Positions 1-11,704 of a stretch of 64,000 nucleotides of DNA are shown here, one piece after another. The DNA is taken from contig JASPKZ010010239.1 of the NCBI GenBank assembly GCA_030220185.1, positions 2,870,001 through 2,934,000 of the forward strand. Direction: 5' to 3'. Position 1 is the first letter of the stretch. Each line of letters opens with the position of its first letter. Origin of the DNA: Diploptera punctata (lineage: Eukaryota > Arthropoda > Insecta > Blattodea > Blaberidae). The notes under the pieces are model-generated. The model was not told the DNA's origin. It made no database searches and worked only from the letters and a program-made list of their open reading frames with translations. The translations under genes and the position numbers were made by a program.

Positions 1-287
1 TTTGACGTATTTAATGTACGGAATCTGAACTGTGTCCAAGCATGAGCAGCAGCTCATTATGATATTATTTTGTAAATTTCATTATAAATTAATTTCATTT
101 ATGAAATTGCTGAAATATATAACAATTTCATCATAAAATTATAATATGCCTATCGAGATAGTATGATGGAAGTAAAAACTTCAAGAAAGAGACTAAAGGA
201 ACACATTAAGTCTCCTGGCTTTTATTGAATTCCAGATGCGTTGTTGCGAAAAATGGGTGCCAAATATACAATTAAATGTAGTAGTAG

Positions 288-2055
288 TAGTAGGACTTTA
301 TTAGACAAAAAGTAAGATATTTACAATATTATTTACAAATATGTGTCGCACGGGCAGTAAGCCGTACGTGCTGTTGACAGTCCGTTACAATAAAGTAATA
401 ATTGGTACTATTGTGAAGAAAAATATACAACAAAAAAAAGCAATAACATTACAATTACATAAAGAAAACACAATAATATCGCAATTAAATAATAACACCA
501 TAGCATTGTACACTAAAAATATTAACATTACAATTACATACAGAAAACACAATGATATTACAATTAAATAATAACACAATAGCATTATACACTAATTAAT
601 TTATATATAATTGTTAAGAATTAATGGTATTGCATTTTGATAACATATATTTATTCATGAATGAGTGTTGTCCTTATTTTCCGCGTTTTGTCCAGAAATT
701 TACCGAGGTTTATCCAATTTTCTGGATTTACCAATAACTCGTAGCATGCCAATCTTTCCCGATTTGAATTTAGAAATCTTTCCGGTAATAACTAACGTCT
801 CCAATATTGTAAATCATTATATTTTCCTAGTATATGTATCTCATCTTCAAAGTTCCCGAACATTGGACATATTCGCATATCGTGATCGTCGCTAATTTTT
901 AGAAATTTCCATGCCTCTAGCCTAAACCAAGCAAGTTCTGATCTCTCCTTAAATCCTAGGTTGAGTATATACGATTCTTTTCCCCAGACGTGTTTTAGGT
1001 CTCTTTGTAAACACAGTGAGCGTTTTCCTGTACATTCGGCGAAAGTATCTTGTTGGTTTATATCTAAGTACCTCCTCCTTATTTTTCTCCACATGTTCTT
1101 GCGATTTTCAGTCCCTTTTTCCCATATCCAGCCCATCCCAATCTTTTGAAGTTCTCTCCTAACTTCGTCTGCCCAAAATTTAACATCTAGTTTTTAATTT
1201 GGTGGTCGTAACAAATTGCTCTAAGCATTGTTTGTTCACCTTGGATTACTCGCAACCAGTATTTGAGTACACTCATTTTACAGTTTATGTCGTCCTGGAA
1301 TGACCCGAATTCATATAAAATTCCACAGTTAGAAACGCCCTTACTAAGTCCTGTAATATATTTTAGAAAATGCGTATATACCTTATTTAGTATTTCCGTT
1401 CTTTGGAAACCCCAAATCTCACTACCATAGTGCATTACTGGCCTGACCATCGCTCCACACATTTTTTCTAATGTGCTGACTGGAATATCAGGCACTCGAC
1501 CCAGAATACCAAGTACACTGTTAAGTTGTCCCCTCCCTTTAAATAATGCTATTAGCCGATTGGCTTCACTGCTCTCTGTAATGTGCCCTTGGTCTACTTT
1601 TATACAAAATTTAACATATTTCTAAATTGACATTAAGGCATGTATCATTTTATAATTAAATGTATTATATGCCATGCATGTTTTTTCCACTTCCCGTTCA
1701 TTTTCAACGTCGTACCAAGATATTCAAAATGTTTCACGTTTTGAAGTACTTGATCTTTGTATTTCCATTCCTCTGCTCTACCATAAACCGTCCCATTTTT
1801 AAAGGTCATTGTTTTTGTCTTACTAACATTTAGAGTCAGTCTCCAATTCCTACAGTATATTTCCAGTAGGTCAAGATCTCTTTGCAATCCCTTGATTGTC
1901 TTGGAACAGATAATTAAATCATCCGCATACAACAGGACTGGGATTTTAACATTTCCTATCTCCGGAGCCTCAATTTCTCCTTCTAGCATTACGTCTACAG
2001 TATCATCAACGAATAGATTAAATAGCATTGGTGATAAAATGCAACTTTGTCTCAC
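288..2055 (-). mobile_element. LINE-A copy 1, 5'-truncated, decayed reverse transcriptase
   Basis: This is the 3' part of a non-LTR retrotransposon read on the minus strand. The upstream block (2055 to about 1645) has the reverse transcriptase motifs RQSCILSPMLFNLFVDD and LLYADDLIICSKT. The next block (1495-1187) has PVMHYGSEIWG and FLKYITGL, typical of the region after the RT. The last block (1136-792) ends with a Cys/His-like segment RICPMFGNFEDEIHIL. The 3' UTR (about 600-288) holds two 78-bp repeat units and a conserved terminal block ending in an AATAAA-like signal and a (TAC)n tail. The frame is broken several times and a 120-bp duplication lies inside, so it is a relic. Clade not assigned. 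Matching 3' ends occur at 31.4, 51.8 and 53.4 kb. Confidence 0.85.
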
Positions 2056-2178
2056 TCTCCGATTGGCTTCACTGCTCTCTGTAATGTGCCCTTGGTCTAC
2101 TTTTATACAAAATTTAACATATTTCTAAATTGACATTAAGGCATGTATAATTTTATAATTAAATGTATTATATGCCAT
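1556..2178. repeat. ~120-bp direct duplication inside LINE-A
   Basis: About 120 bases at 1556-1676 recur almost unchanged at 2061-2178, both beginning ccgattggcttcactgctct and ending near ttatatgccat. The two copies bracket the RT fragment at 1677-2060. On the minus strand both copies encode ITESSEANR, but one joins the post-RT LINE sequence and the other joins the RT core. This points to a segmental duplication or template switch rather than a transposon boundary. Confidence 0.85.
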
Positions 2179-2838
2179 TATTTTAATTAGGGTTAGGTAG
2201 GAACTGTCACAATAATGAAAATAAAACTTGATTGTTCCAATTCATAAGATGGGCGATAAAACTGATTTTATCATAGTCATTGTAGAATTTCTCTTTCACC
2301 GATCCACATAGAATTCTCTCCATCACTCTTTTATCCATACTCGGGTATTAAGAGAGAATTTAGTCATTCTTAATTTATTTAAATATATGTTATTTAGATA
2401 AAACTTTCTTATATTAAATGTAACTGCTTATTTAGAAATAATGGAATACTTTAAATAATTAAATAATTTAAACAATTACTTATTTTTATGTGTCGATTAA
2501 TTAATAGAAATTTTTGAGAGATAATTGAAATTTTAATCTAACTCAGAATTTTTAATAAGAATGTCTTGATTCTTATTGGTCAAAGGACATGAATGTGTAT
2601 TTTAATATAAACGATTGTACCGGACTCTTATTCCAAAATATAGGCTACATCTAAGGCAGCCACCATTTGGACGTCGGACGGTGGTGACATGCGTCGTGTG
2701 TTGACAAATACTGAAATTATTGTGAAATATGCATCATCAAAGAATATAAATTTCGGCTATTAACTTAATACAGAAGAATATTTAGTGTATAATATTCCAT
2801 TAACGCAGTTTAACCTCTCGCTTTATAGGTACTTTTAA
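2179..2838. other. AT-rich stretch, no gene recognised
   Basis: Strongly AT-rich. A short minus-strand frame near 2346-2213 (MDKRVMERILCGSV and onward) looks weakly like coding sequence but matches no family I can name. Nothing else is supported. Confidence 0.5.
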
Positions 2839-2839
2839 G

Positions 2840-3236
2840 TGCCACTTGCCACGCAGATCACATAATCTGTCGGGAGAGAGATTTTAAGTATGGATCACAT
2901 ACATACTTTTTGTCTACACAAAGACATGAAGGGCCTCCTTGGAATAAGTGATCAGCCCAATGTCAGAGCCTCATTCGTGACAACACAACGTTCAGACGAA
3001 ACACGCCATTCACACAAAATTTTATACTAGATATGGCGAATATGATGATAATGATTCTAATGACCCGATGATATTCGGGGACCGTTTGGGCCTTAAAGTT
3101 TCCTGAAAGTTGTCTTACATGTGAGGAAAAATACCGATACAAATTACCCAGGACACTTATTATGATCGGGAATCGAACCCGGGCCCGCTGCCTACAAGAC
3201 AGCGACGCTATCCCGATATCACAGCAGTGGAAAAAC
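2840..3236 (-). mobile_element. SINE-A3 (tRNA-headed, third tail type)
   Basis: Minus-strand SINE. The tRNA-like head is at about 3236-3165, with the B-box-like gggttcgattccc. The central block (caggaaactttaaggcccaa ... ggtccccga) follows at 3160-3085. The tail (about 3050-2840) carries a segment on the plus strand reading gacatgaagggcctccttgg, which is also found at 44.15 kb next to another SINE-A but is absent from the A1 and A2 copies. It is therefore a third tail subtype. Pol III internal promoter boxes are expected for this class; activity is not shown. Confidence 0.75.
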
Positions 3237-3669
3237 TTGAAATGTGATAAAAACTAAATATGAGTGATAACCATATAAACCATCATCGCCTTGCATCAAG
3301 TAAATAATGACTGCGAGAGTTAGAAGATAATCCATTAGTTAAAAGGTTTATTTTATAATAGGGTTATTATCATATCAATTATAGTGAACAGTGAAATAAT
3401 TCATGGATTTTCATTTATGAAAATAGTCAGACGCAAATTTGTTTGTTTATTCCTGAAAAGAAAGACCTGTTTTGCCCTGAAAGTGGAAGATCGGCATCAG
3501 ATATAATTGTAGGATATTACCGCTGAGCCTTTAGGAGAAGTAGATCAACAACTCGTAACATATTCAGTTTCTGGAAAACTTTAGAAAATAAATGTGAACA
3601 TCGTCAGTCATTGCACCAGTAATTAGTACATTTCAAACTTACTGTAAGGCTAGATTAGAGTAAGCGTAG
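3237..3669. other. No feature recognised
   Basis: AT-rich sequence without a supported open frame or repeat match inside this window. Confidence 0.5.
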
Positions 3670-3689
3670 TTGGAGATTATTAATTGTAT

Positions 3690-4110
3690 GGACCTTAACG
3701 AATTGGCTCTAATAGATTTGAACTGGATTCTGTTGGTTCAGGATACGGGCGAGTGGAAGGCCTTTAGTGAATGCGGCAATGATGTGATTAGTTACTTGTT
3801 CGCAATAAATAAATTTATAACAATAAACGAACAAAATTACCTTAAAAGTAAACATTTTGTACTTATTAGAAAGACCGAAATTGGATATAATATGCCTAGC
3901 TTGACTATGCAATATTTGCCTGTTCATTCGCGGCATGATAGTTGAACCAAACGTCAGCACATATGCTACTGAACTAGGTACATTGTAGAAAGAAACGGAA
4001 GTAAATATGACATAGACTTGATATCACAGGTCGTAGTTCCGAAATACACGGATCTTATTCCGGCCTTTGATAAACTAATAAATATATTCACAATGTAGTC
4101 TGTGTCGTGT
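3690..4110 (+). mobile_element. LINE C-terminal-like relic plus repeat R copy 1
   Basis: At about 3700-3785 the frame reads LNWILLVQDTGEWKAF, resembling the extreme C-terminus of a LINE ORF2 (a W..LAQDR..WRAFV pattern). It is followed at 3890-4100 by a segment I call repeat R, which recurs at 51.8/52.4 kb and 53.1 kb. With one frame correction repeat R reads YDIDLISQVVVPKYTDLIPA, so it may once have been coding. The family is unknown. It could be an undescribed transposon end or a decayed gene fragment. Confidence 0.45.
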
Positions 4111-4329
4111 AATGGATAGCGTCTCTGATTGTTATCGTTCCAGGGTTCCGGAGCTACGTAATTCCTAAGCATCTTCACGAAAGACTATAAATAAGTATTG
4201 AAATGTGACTAATTTTTGTATTATTTTATTTATTACAATAAAGTATATATTTAATTGTAGTTATAAAATTCACAATTAGCTAAAGCAAGGAGATTCACTA
4301 TCTCTTCTCTATTCAATTTTAATTAGATG

Positions 4330-5100
4330 ATAAAGAGGGCATATAATTCAATGATATTAAACTGTTGTTGGTATATGCCGATGATACGTGTCCACAAATA
4401 TAGTACCCATACTTTATACTACTACTACGTCGCTTTTGATAATAGTATCTAAATGAAAATGGTGGCAATAAAAAAAGAAACTCAAAAACGTTTTGTGCAT
4501 GTTAACAATGTCAACAATGGAGAATAATTGACAACAATCAGAAACTAAACTAAATTTAATCATGGTTTTTTTTGTGGTCGATATGGTTTCACTGTTGCAT
4601 ATTTCGCAGATTTAGATGTCTACAGCGTCACTTGTGGGGGCTACATTCAATGCATATGAGGTGTAGCAAAAACGTATTGAGTTTCTCTTTTGATTGTCAA
4701 CAATTTCATTTTGATGCGATTATCCAAAGCGAAGTAGTAGTAGTTTAAAATATGATACTATATTTGTGGACACGTTGTATATATTGTTATTCTGTGAGAG
4801 TTAAGAAATATTAAAAGACAACGCACACCTTCTTTTAAATAAAGGCACTGAGACTGGAAGTCATTATCAATAAACTGAACATGTGGTGATACAATAAATA
4901 TTATAATTAAATCCAATACAAGCTGTAAAATAATCAATTATATATACAGATTCTAAATATGATACATGTTTCTCAAAATAGTGTAGAAACATGTTAATAA
5001 ATGGGAATGGACACTTAACAACAAATAGGCCTAAAGGGAACTATTAAACAAGTGGCGAAATTCAGATATATATAAACTATACTTACAAACAGAAAGGAGA
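4330..5100 (+). mobile_element. LINE-B reverse transcriptase relic, split by a MITE
   Basis: Left of the insertion the frame reads LKLLLVYADD, the RT catalytic motif. To the right of it, from 4774, LLLNKGTETGLEVIINK matches the post-YADD region of LINE-B (compare the 34.8-37.3 kb copy), followed by NGNGHLTTN at about 5010-5040. The inserted 388 bp sits exactly after the two Asp codons. Several frameshifts make it inactive. The copy probably continues at 5745. Confidence 0.65.
4386..4773. mobile_element. MITE with ~100-bp terminal inverted repeats
   Basis: The left end (cgtgtccacaaatatagta at 4387) is the inverse of the right end (tactatatttgtggacacg, ending at 4774). Similarity continues inward for about 100 bases on each side, including actactactac and gaaactcaa blocks. 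Total length is about 388 bp with no coding capacity. It interrupts the LINE RT motif. I see no clear target duplication, so the superfamily is not assigned. Confidence 0.75.
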
Positions 5101-5740
5101 CGCAGAATAGTATATTACGATGCAAGGTAGGGAAGTGGTTTTTCAGAACGGAGGAAAAATGTTTAAAAACCGAGCGATAGCGAGGTTCTTAATTTCCGAA
5201 ATTCTGTAAAATACTTCACAAACATGCGTTGTACATAATTTTTTTGCGCGATGGTGTTTTCAAAATAATAAATAATAGTAAAATAATAACATATTTGTTG
5301 GAAATATTTGCGTTCATTATAAACAATTGACTAACGTTAACAGTGTATAACAATGTTTATTAATTGAAACAACAGGAGGCCTTGAGGACAATTATTGATA
5401 ACATGACCGCAAGTACGTATGTATTGTTTTATATTGTTTCAAATGAAGCTCAGTTCATTTAAAATGCATTGATTTGTTTCGTATAGTGTATATTAACACT
5501 ACCTTTTGAATATTATCTGTATAGGCTATGCATTGTATGTAGTATACATAGAGGGGAGTGGTTTTACTTCCCGCACGTGGATGTAAATGTAATATTACAG
5601 TACAGTTATTTAGGTTGGCAACCCCGAAATGTAGGAAGTTGAACTTTCAATATTGGTCGCCAATGCTGTTAAGTACGACGAAACGCACTATCGCGCAAAA
5701 ACAAATAAAAAAGCATTATACTGATTCTTGTCTCCGCGCG
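5097..5740. mobile_element. Candidate MITE-like insertion
   Basis: The sequence between two parts of what looks like one LINE-B copy begins ggagacgcagaatagtatat and ends with the approximate inverse gcattatactgattcttgtc followed by tcc. It contains the near-palindrome ccgagcgatagcgagg and no open frame of note. The inverted ends are imperfect, so this is a tentative call. Confidence 0.35.
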
Positions 5741-5744
5741 CCGC

Positions 5745-6138
5745 TAAAAAAATGTTAAACTGAAAATATGTAACATGCTGAATCTTCCAGTTTTATTATA
5801 TGGAAGCGAAACATGGTCTCTTCCTTGAATAGAAATAAGTACTTAAGATCAAGTACAGATAGAAAGATGAATGGAGAAGAGAACACTAGAATGATTTACA
5901 CGATCTTTATGAAAAAAAAAAACAGGCATAATAAGAACAGTAAAGTATCGTTGTGTGCGATGTTATACGAATGGGGTACAAAAGATGGTAATACAAACCA
6001 TAAGGAAAGTAACCAGTATTTGGGCCAATAATGAAATGAAGAATAAAATGAACCATGGTATGACGAAGTTCAATTATGCAGGAAATAATACGTGGAGATT
6101 TAGCACTCGCGGCCATTAACCTCCGGGTGAGATAGTTA
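5745..6138 (+). mobile_element. LINE-B C-terminal relic, heavily decayed
   Basis: Nucleotide similarity to LINE-B copies is visible in order: aatgttaaactgaaaatatg, ttatatggaagcgaaacatgg (the YGCETW region), an ataataagaacagtaaagt block and a final gcggccattaacctccgggt. The reading frame is destroyed by indels. It is probably the same insertion as 4330-5100. Confidence 0.6.
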
Positions 6139-6896
6139 ATTATTTATTTAAAGTTACTTATTAATAGTATAGGTTATGCAACGAAAACAGGAATTTCATT
6201 AAAACATTTTGTTGAGAGGTCTCTTATTTCAGGCTTGAGTTATTTTACATTCTGTAAATTTACGGCACGAGATTCACTGCTTTAATTTCCTTCCGAATGA
6301 AGCCATAATCTGGACTTTTACGCCCTTATAAATTCATCGAATCCGTCTGGTATTAATTCGCAAAGCTAGAAAACATACAGGAAGTATGGTAATCACAAGC
6401 CCTCCAGGACAGACTAAAATTTGTATTCTGATTGTTGAATTTAAATGAAACATATGTTGCCCAGGTTGAGCATATGTTTGCCCAGGTTGAGTGGACGTAT
6501 GAGATATGACATTTGCCACTATATTAACATCTTAAATTAGCTAACTGTACTTATGTAATACACTCCAAGACACTGCTGGCCTCACACAGCGTGTCGTCCA
6601 TTATATTGATTCTGAAGCCGTATTCGCTTCTTGACAACTAATTTCTTAACTGTTACTTGCATGGAGATCTGTTATTGGAACAATGCAACATGGTCCAGTG
6701 GATGTCTGATCACACGCTGGAGTAGGGCATTGTCTGTTCTCCCAATTTATTAGTCAAAAAATAATTTTATTGCAGCCAAATAGCCATTATTATAGAAATG
6801 ATACATTGAAATTTACTTATTTGCATATTCACATATTGTCCTTATTCTTTTTGTGCATAGCTCAATGTTTATCGGTCACATCTCTTTTCACATAGC
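6139..6896. other. No feature recognised
   Basis: Mixed-composition sequence. A short imperfect internal duplication (catatgttgcccaggttgag, then catatgtttgcccaggttga at 6450-6490) is the only visible structure. Confidence 0.5.
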
Positions 6897-6907
6897 ATAC
6901 ATTCACA

Positions 6908-7223
6908 ATCCACTGCTGTGGTCTCGAGGTAGCGTACTGCCTTGTCACGTAGCGGGCCTGGATTCCATTCCCGATCGGAACAGGCTCCTGGGTGAGGTTT
7001 TCTTTCTGGGTTTTTTCATCACCTGTAAGACAAATGTCAGGAAGCTTAGGACCCAACGGTCCCCGAAAATCATCCGGCCATCACCATCATCCTCCTTCGC
7101 CGGTGTGGAAAGCAAACGGGAAGTTATCACACCTTTAATTCCCTAGTAAAGCTGCAAAACATAGCATGAAAATACTAAGATTGCAGTGAAAGACCTGCCC
7201 TCGGACAGAATTACTATGGATGG
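6908..7223 (+). mobile_element. SINE-A1 with 11-bp target duplication
   Basis: Full-length SINE. The tRNA-like head is at 6910-6985 (tggtctcgaggtagcg, then the B-box region). The central block gtaagacaaatgtcaggaag ... ggtccccgaaa is at 7025-7070. The body has ccggtgtggaaag, followed by the A1 tail gcagtgaaagacctgccctc and the ggatgga end. The duplication atacattcaca lies at 6897-6907 and 7224-7234, so both ends are defined. No coding function. Confidence 0.9.
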
Positions 7224-7234
7224 ATACATTCACA

Positions 7235-7895
7235 GTCTATATTTGGTTCTTGGAATGATGTGTTTTTGCATATCAGGTGGTGGAATCCGTGGACTGCTAA
7301 ACCTAGCAATGACATGTCTCATTTCGAATTTTCCTTTGTCCATGTACGGTCTACCATGGCCACGGTGCTGTAGAATTCTTGTTGTATTTCTTCTCCTTTC
7401 CTGCTCAGTGTTGCTAGCAACTGCGATGTGCCGGTGTTGGGTAGGAATATGTTTGACCTGAGGTCGTCGATGAGGTAAGTTTCTTTCGCCAGTAAGACTG
7501 TTTTATTTATTGTATAGAACTAGATTTTCTTTGTGCCGTAGTTGTATGAAAACATCAAAACCACATATCGTGACGTTAGTTCACAAGGTCAAATTTCATA
7601 ATTTATACTTGGATTTTAAATTGTAAACTTAAAAATGCAGGATGTTAATTAATTAACTGCATCTATTTCAGGAATCATAGAGATTTCTTAGACAAGCAAT
7701 TTCAGATAGGGTTAAAATATTGGAGTTCTAGTATTAAGTTTGTAAAGTGCCAGTACGCCACTGTGTCATGAAGACCGCTCTTCAAATGACACCACACAAT
7801 GAATGAAACAGATGTTGGAAGATATCTCATAGCTCTGTGGTTGAAGTACTTGCCTTCAGTCAGTAAGAATTATTGTTCCCATTAGATTCGAGTAA
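7235..7895. other. No feature recognised
   Basis: A 91-codon open frame at 7186-7461 starts inside the SINE tail and has no recognisable domain. I treat it as chance. Confidence 0.5.
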
Positions 7896-8480
7896 AGTTA
7901 TCTAAGTGCCGTCTTTGGTATTCACGAGTCTATCGCAAGCGGCTGCCCCGATTTCGATCCCAGGTTCGAATCCTGGCCGTTCCAGAGGGGTACTGGTGGT
8001 GAGCCATACCGGAATGTTTCGGGTTTTACTCCGTTTCCCAAATTTCATCTCACCAACTCTATCCATTCCCCTTCCCTCCCCTTCATGTCATTGCAACTCC
8101 ATTCATTAATTTCATACCCCTCTTCACCTCATATCATATTAGTAAAATAGTTTGTTTGGTATTCCATAGCTGTTGAAAATATGGGAACTAGTGCGATGTC
8201 CACAAGGGCACTTCCTCATGATTCCGAGCCTAAGCATTAAAGAAAGGGCAGATGAGGGCAACGGCAGGGTTGTATTCCGCCCTCGTGACCATGACCTTAC
8301 CCAATAACTGCGGTATGTGTCATGAGAGTAGAACCTGATGTGTCGGATACCGAAGACGAATTACAACTTTCGTAACACTGCACACTTTCATTCCATTCAT
8401 CTTCATAACACTGGTATAGCAAAATAGATCTTTCATATTGCGCTACTCAATGGATTATGCCCTCCCAGTCTGAATAAAAA
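7896..8480 (+). mobile_element. SINE-C, long tRNA-headed SINE
   Basis: Head with a good B box (ggttcgaatcc, about 7963). Then gtactggtggtgagccatacc, a pyrimidine-rich block (ctatccattccccttccctc), tattagtaaaatagtttg, and a 3' end ttccattcat ... gtctgaataaaaactaaag. The same order of blocks is seen at 28405-28945 and, inverted, at 23225-23590. Length is near 580 bp, long for a SINE. The exact 5' end is uncertain. Confidence 0.75.
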
Positions 8481-8687
8481 CTAAAGTCAAAGAGTTGTTT
8501 TCGTTTTTAATTCCATAAATTAGTGCTAATATTTAAGGCTAGTTTTTATTTGCCATAACTCTGATAATTATTTTGTAGTTAAAGTTTGTTCACAAAACCT
8601 TATTGTATAATCAGTCATTTCATAGAATTAATTAATGTTTATATACAATGTTGTACTAAATACTAGTGTACAGCGCCCGAGAATGAG

Positions 8688-8690
<3 letters not shown>

Positions 8691-8781
<91 letters not shown>

Positions 8782-8783
8782 TA
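8691..8783. repeat. (TAA)n microsatellite
   Basis: About 30 perfect TAA units. It lies at the 3' end of the minus-strand LINE fragment to its right, so it is probably that element's microsatellite tail. The poly-Tyr or poly-Asn open frames here are artefacts. Confidence 0.95.
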
Positions 8784-8789
8784 ATTTTA

Positions 8790-9029
8790 TTTATATATAT
8801 AGAGAGATTTTTAATATTTATACATCTTTCTGTGCCTAACGTTTTATTTTCCTTCTCCATTTGTCTCTATCCATCCATTCAATGTCCTCCAAGTCATCTT
8901 GCTCTCATTCCAGTTCTTATTTATTGCATCCACGAGTTTCAAGATCTTCCTTTCTTTCTTCTTCCTGGTAGGCACCATTCAAATGTTTTTCTGGGTACCT
9001 TTCTTTTTGCATTCGTCGTACATTCCCAT
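8790..9029 (-). mobile_element. LINE 3'-terminal fragment with (ATT)n tail
   Basis: The minus strand reads through KENKTLGTERCIN and ends with the TAA/ATT tract. The same block occurs on the plus strand at 62049-62190 (caggcacagaaagatgtata), again next to (ATT)n. Two independent copies that share both sequence and tail support a LINE 3' end. The clade is unknown. Confidence 0.65.
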
Positions 9030-9183
9030 TAATAATAATAATAATAATAATAGTAATAGTAATCATTAATTAATAATAATAATTAATTAATAATAATTAA
9101 TTAATAATAATAGTAATAATTAATAATAATAGTAATAATTAATTAATAATAATTAATTAACAATAATTAATTAATAATAATAA
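9030..9183. repeat. Degenerate (TAA)n/(TAAT)n tract
   Basis: Alternating taataa, attaattaat and tagtaat runs. Low complexity. Confidence 0.9.
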
Positions 9184-9254
9184 TTGCCATGTAATAATGT
9201 AAGGAACTTCAACATGTCGAACTCCAGAATTACTGCATTTATTATAATATTAAC

Positions 9255-9380
9255 CATGGTTTCAAGGAGATAAATTACACAGGGAATAATCGAAAAATAT
9301 TACCTCAGGATGGGGATTAATGGAGAGTTTATGTTCTCGATCCCATTAACCTCCTGGTTCAGTAGTTCTAGTGATTTAGT
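9255..9380 (+). mobile_element. LINE-B 3' relic
   Basis: Decayed match to the last ~120 bp of LINE-B: attaaccatggtttcaaggag, agattatacaggg-like, a cctcaggatgggga block, and cgatcccattaacctcctgg in place of gccatgaacctacgggttcg. No open frame. Confidence 0.55.
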
Positions 9381-10220
9381 TTGTTAGTTGCCTCAACAAA
9401 TATTCAAAGAGCAGCATTTTTCTTCAAACAAAAAACCCTAATCAATATCCCATATTTGCTGCCTACTTTTCCACAGCCTACAACTTTTAGGGAACAATTT
9501 CTGCAACGGTAAAAAATATTCATTTAGTTTTGTGATAGATCACACATGACCATATATGTAGAGTATTTATACATTGTTATCTAATGAAATATTGAATGTT
9601 TTATCCTCTCTCTATCACACACACAATTTGAAAATGTATCACGAAGCTACAGTGTAGGGTCACAAAATTAACAAAGTTTTGGTTAACCTTGTTTTATGTA
9701 GTATCATCTGTATTCTCTAGTTTTAACTTTGAGTTGTTAAAGTGCAAACTATAGTCCATAATTTTAGACACTATTACTTTATGACAGGTTACACTTCGCT
9801 AACGTTGGTGCTTGATTTGCTTTTTTAACACTCTTTGCTGCTATCTCTTTCTTTCTCTTTGCTTCTTTTCTTTCCGCTCGTTTCAATGTTGCATAAATTT
9901 TTAATGAATGAGTAAGAGGTTTACTTAACTAAAAATGCATATTTCGTTCGTTCATTTAATAAATAAATACGATCTTCTTCTTCAGTCGTATAGGAGGTTC
10001 ACATCTGAATTTAAAAAGTAAACACACAAAGTAGTATTATTAAGCATAGTGAAAATAAATAGTTTCCATCAGTTATACCATTCATACATTGAAGACTACA
10101 TATTTTCTATATATACTACTTTTTTCCTTTATTATAATATCGAAATACGCCTCTTATTAAATGAAGGAAATCGATTTCATTAAAATGTCATCACTGAAAA
10201 TGTATGCGTTACTTCTTCTT
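9381..10220. other. No feature recognised
   Basis: AT-rich, with a ctttctttctctttgcttct pyrimidine run near 9850. No supported gene or repeat. Confidence 0.5.
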
Positions 10221-10224
10221 CTTT

Positions 10225-10770
10225 TTCTTCTTCTTCCTTTCATGTGATAGACCTAAGTTCCTTTACGGTTTCAATCCACCGTTTGAAGGGTCTGCCCAAA
10301 GATCTCTTGCCTGGTAGCTGGTAATTTGAGATTTGACGAGGTATTCTTGTTCCGCTCATTCTTCTTACGTGAGATTTCCAGTTGTTTCTGTATTTTATAC
10401 ATGTACCTTTACTGATTCTGTTTGTAATTCTTTGAGAATCTCAGAATTCCTTTTATGGTCTGTTCTTGAGTAACCTGCAGTACGTCTCATAAATTTCAAT
10501 TCTGCCGCAGTTAGTCTTTGTTCATCTACACTGCGAATTGTCCAGGCCTCACTGCCGTAACATAATATGGGTCTGGCCATTGTTTTATAAATTCTAGTTC
10601 GTGTGTGTTGCTGTACTGTGTTCGTCTTGAAAATGTTATTTATAATTCCTGTTACTGTGTTAAATTTTATAATTTTTTGACTAAAATCTTTCCCCTCTTC
10701 ATATGTAATTTGGTATCCGAGGTAGTTAAGTGTGTTAGTTTGTTCTAATATTTTATTATTACTAATAATT
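10225..10770 (-). mobile_element. LINE-D C-terminal relic
   Basis: The minus strand encodes RPILCYGSEAWTIRSVDEQR and AELKFMRRTAGYSRTDHKRN at 10580-10400, then after frame breaks TRIPRQISNYQLPGKRSLGR about 10350-10290. This is the usual LINE region after the RT (YG.EAWT ... MRR ... DH.RN ... P.GRPxKRW). A plus-strand fragment of the same family lies at 60 kb. It is 5'-truncated and inactive. Confidence 0.75.
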
Positions 10771-10844
10771 TATGTGTTACATAAAGATTATACTTTGTTC
10801 TCTTAGTGTGATATTCATATTTGTATGACTGATCGAACAGACAG

Positions 10845-11165
10845 GCGAATGCAGAATACTACTAAACAATGAGCTACATGCGCTTTATATGAAACCGCCT
10901 ATAATAAGAAGAGTTAAGGCTCGTAGTAGATTACAATGGGAAGGACATGTGGCACGAATGGGCAATGAAAGAGGGGATGTAAATTTCTTGTAGGGAAACC
11001 AGAGGGATATATCCAGTTGATAAACCAAGAATGAGATGGGGAATAACTTTAAGCATGATTTGAGGGAAGTAGATTATACAGGGGATGATTGGAAAACATT
11101 AACTCAGAAAAGTGATGTATGGAGATGTTATGTCCGCACGGCCATGAATCTATGGGCTCGATAGA
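10845..11165 (+). mobile_element. LINE-B 3' relic
   Basis: Matches the 3' third of LINE-B: gaacagacaggcgaatg, ctacatgcgctttatatga, ggacatgtggcacgaatggg, gattatacaggggatgattg, and the end gtccgcacggccatgaatct. Small deletions break the frame. The element lies immediately right of a LINE-D relic in the opposite orientation. Confidence 0.8.
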
Positions 11166-11704
11166 CTAGAATAAGTTAGACTAGTTATCACTGATCGAAA
11201 TGATTTATTATGTATTGAAAGTTTATTACTGTTGCCGCATGGATTTACCAGCAAGATGTTAGTCTCATATTTAGATGTGTCAATCGCAGAAATGGTATAT
11301 CATCCAGCCAGTATAACAGGTGTAACAGGTAGTCAGCGGTTCGGGTTCCCCATCCCAAACTTCTCTGAGTGTCCTCCTTTATTTTACTATCCGAAGTTCT
11401 TTGAAAAAATATTTTTCCAGCGCATGCCCCATTGCTTTGCGCTGAATAAGATGCTTCATGCACTTTGAGGAATCTTTAAGGTCTATTATGCATATCTAGC
11501 GCATCTCTTCATTATTATGTTTTGTAGCCTAGTGTGTATTTATCTTCTTTTTCTAAAGTTAATATTCTTGATCAATCCAATGCTGCTTAGGACATCCTAA
11601 ATCTCAGTGTCCTCTAGGGCAGTACCTAAGTCAATTTTCAACCGTTAAATCCTTTCTTTTAACATATTATAACCATTCACAGTGACAACACATCAATCTG
11701 TCAG
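11166..11704. other. No feature recognised
   Basis: No domain or repeat match. Open frames at 11232-11468 on both strands are mutual shadows without recognisable content. Confidence 0.5.

Noticed and set aside
8663..8860. Poly-Tyr open frame; likewise 23905-24099, 61893-62105 and 62189-62371
   Set aside because: Translations of TAA/ATT microsatellites, not proteins.
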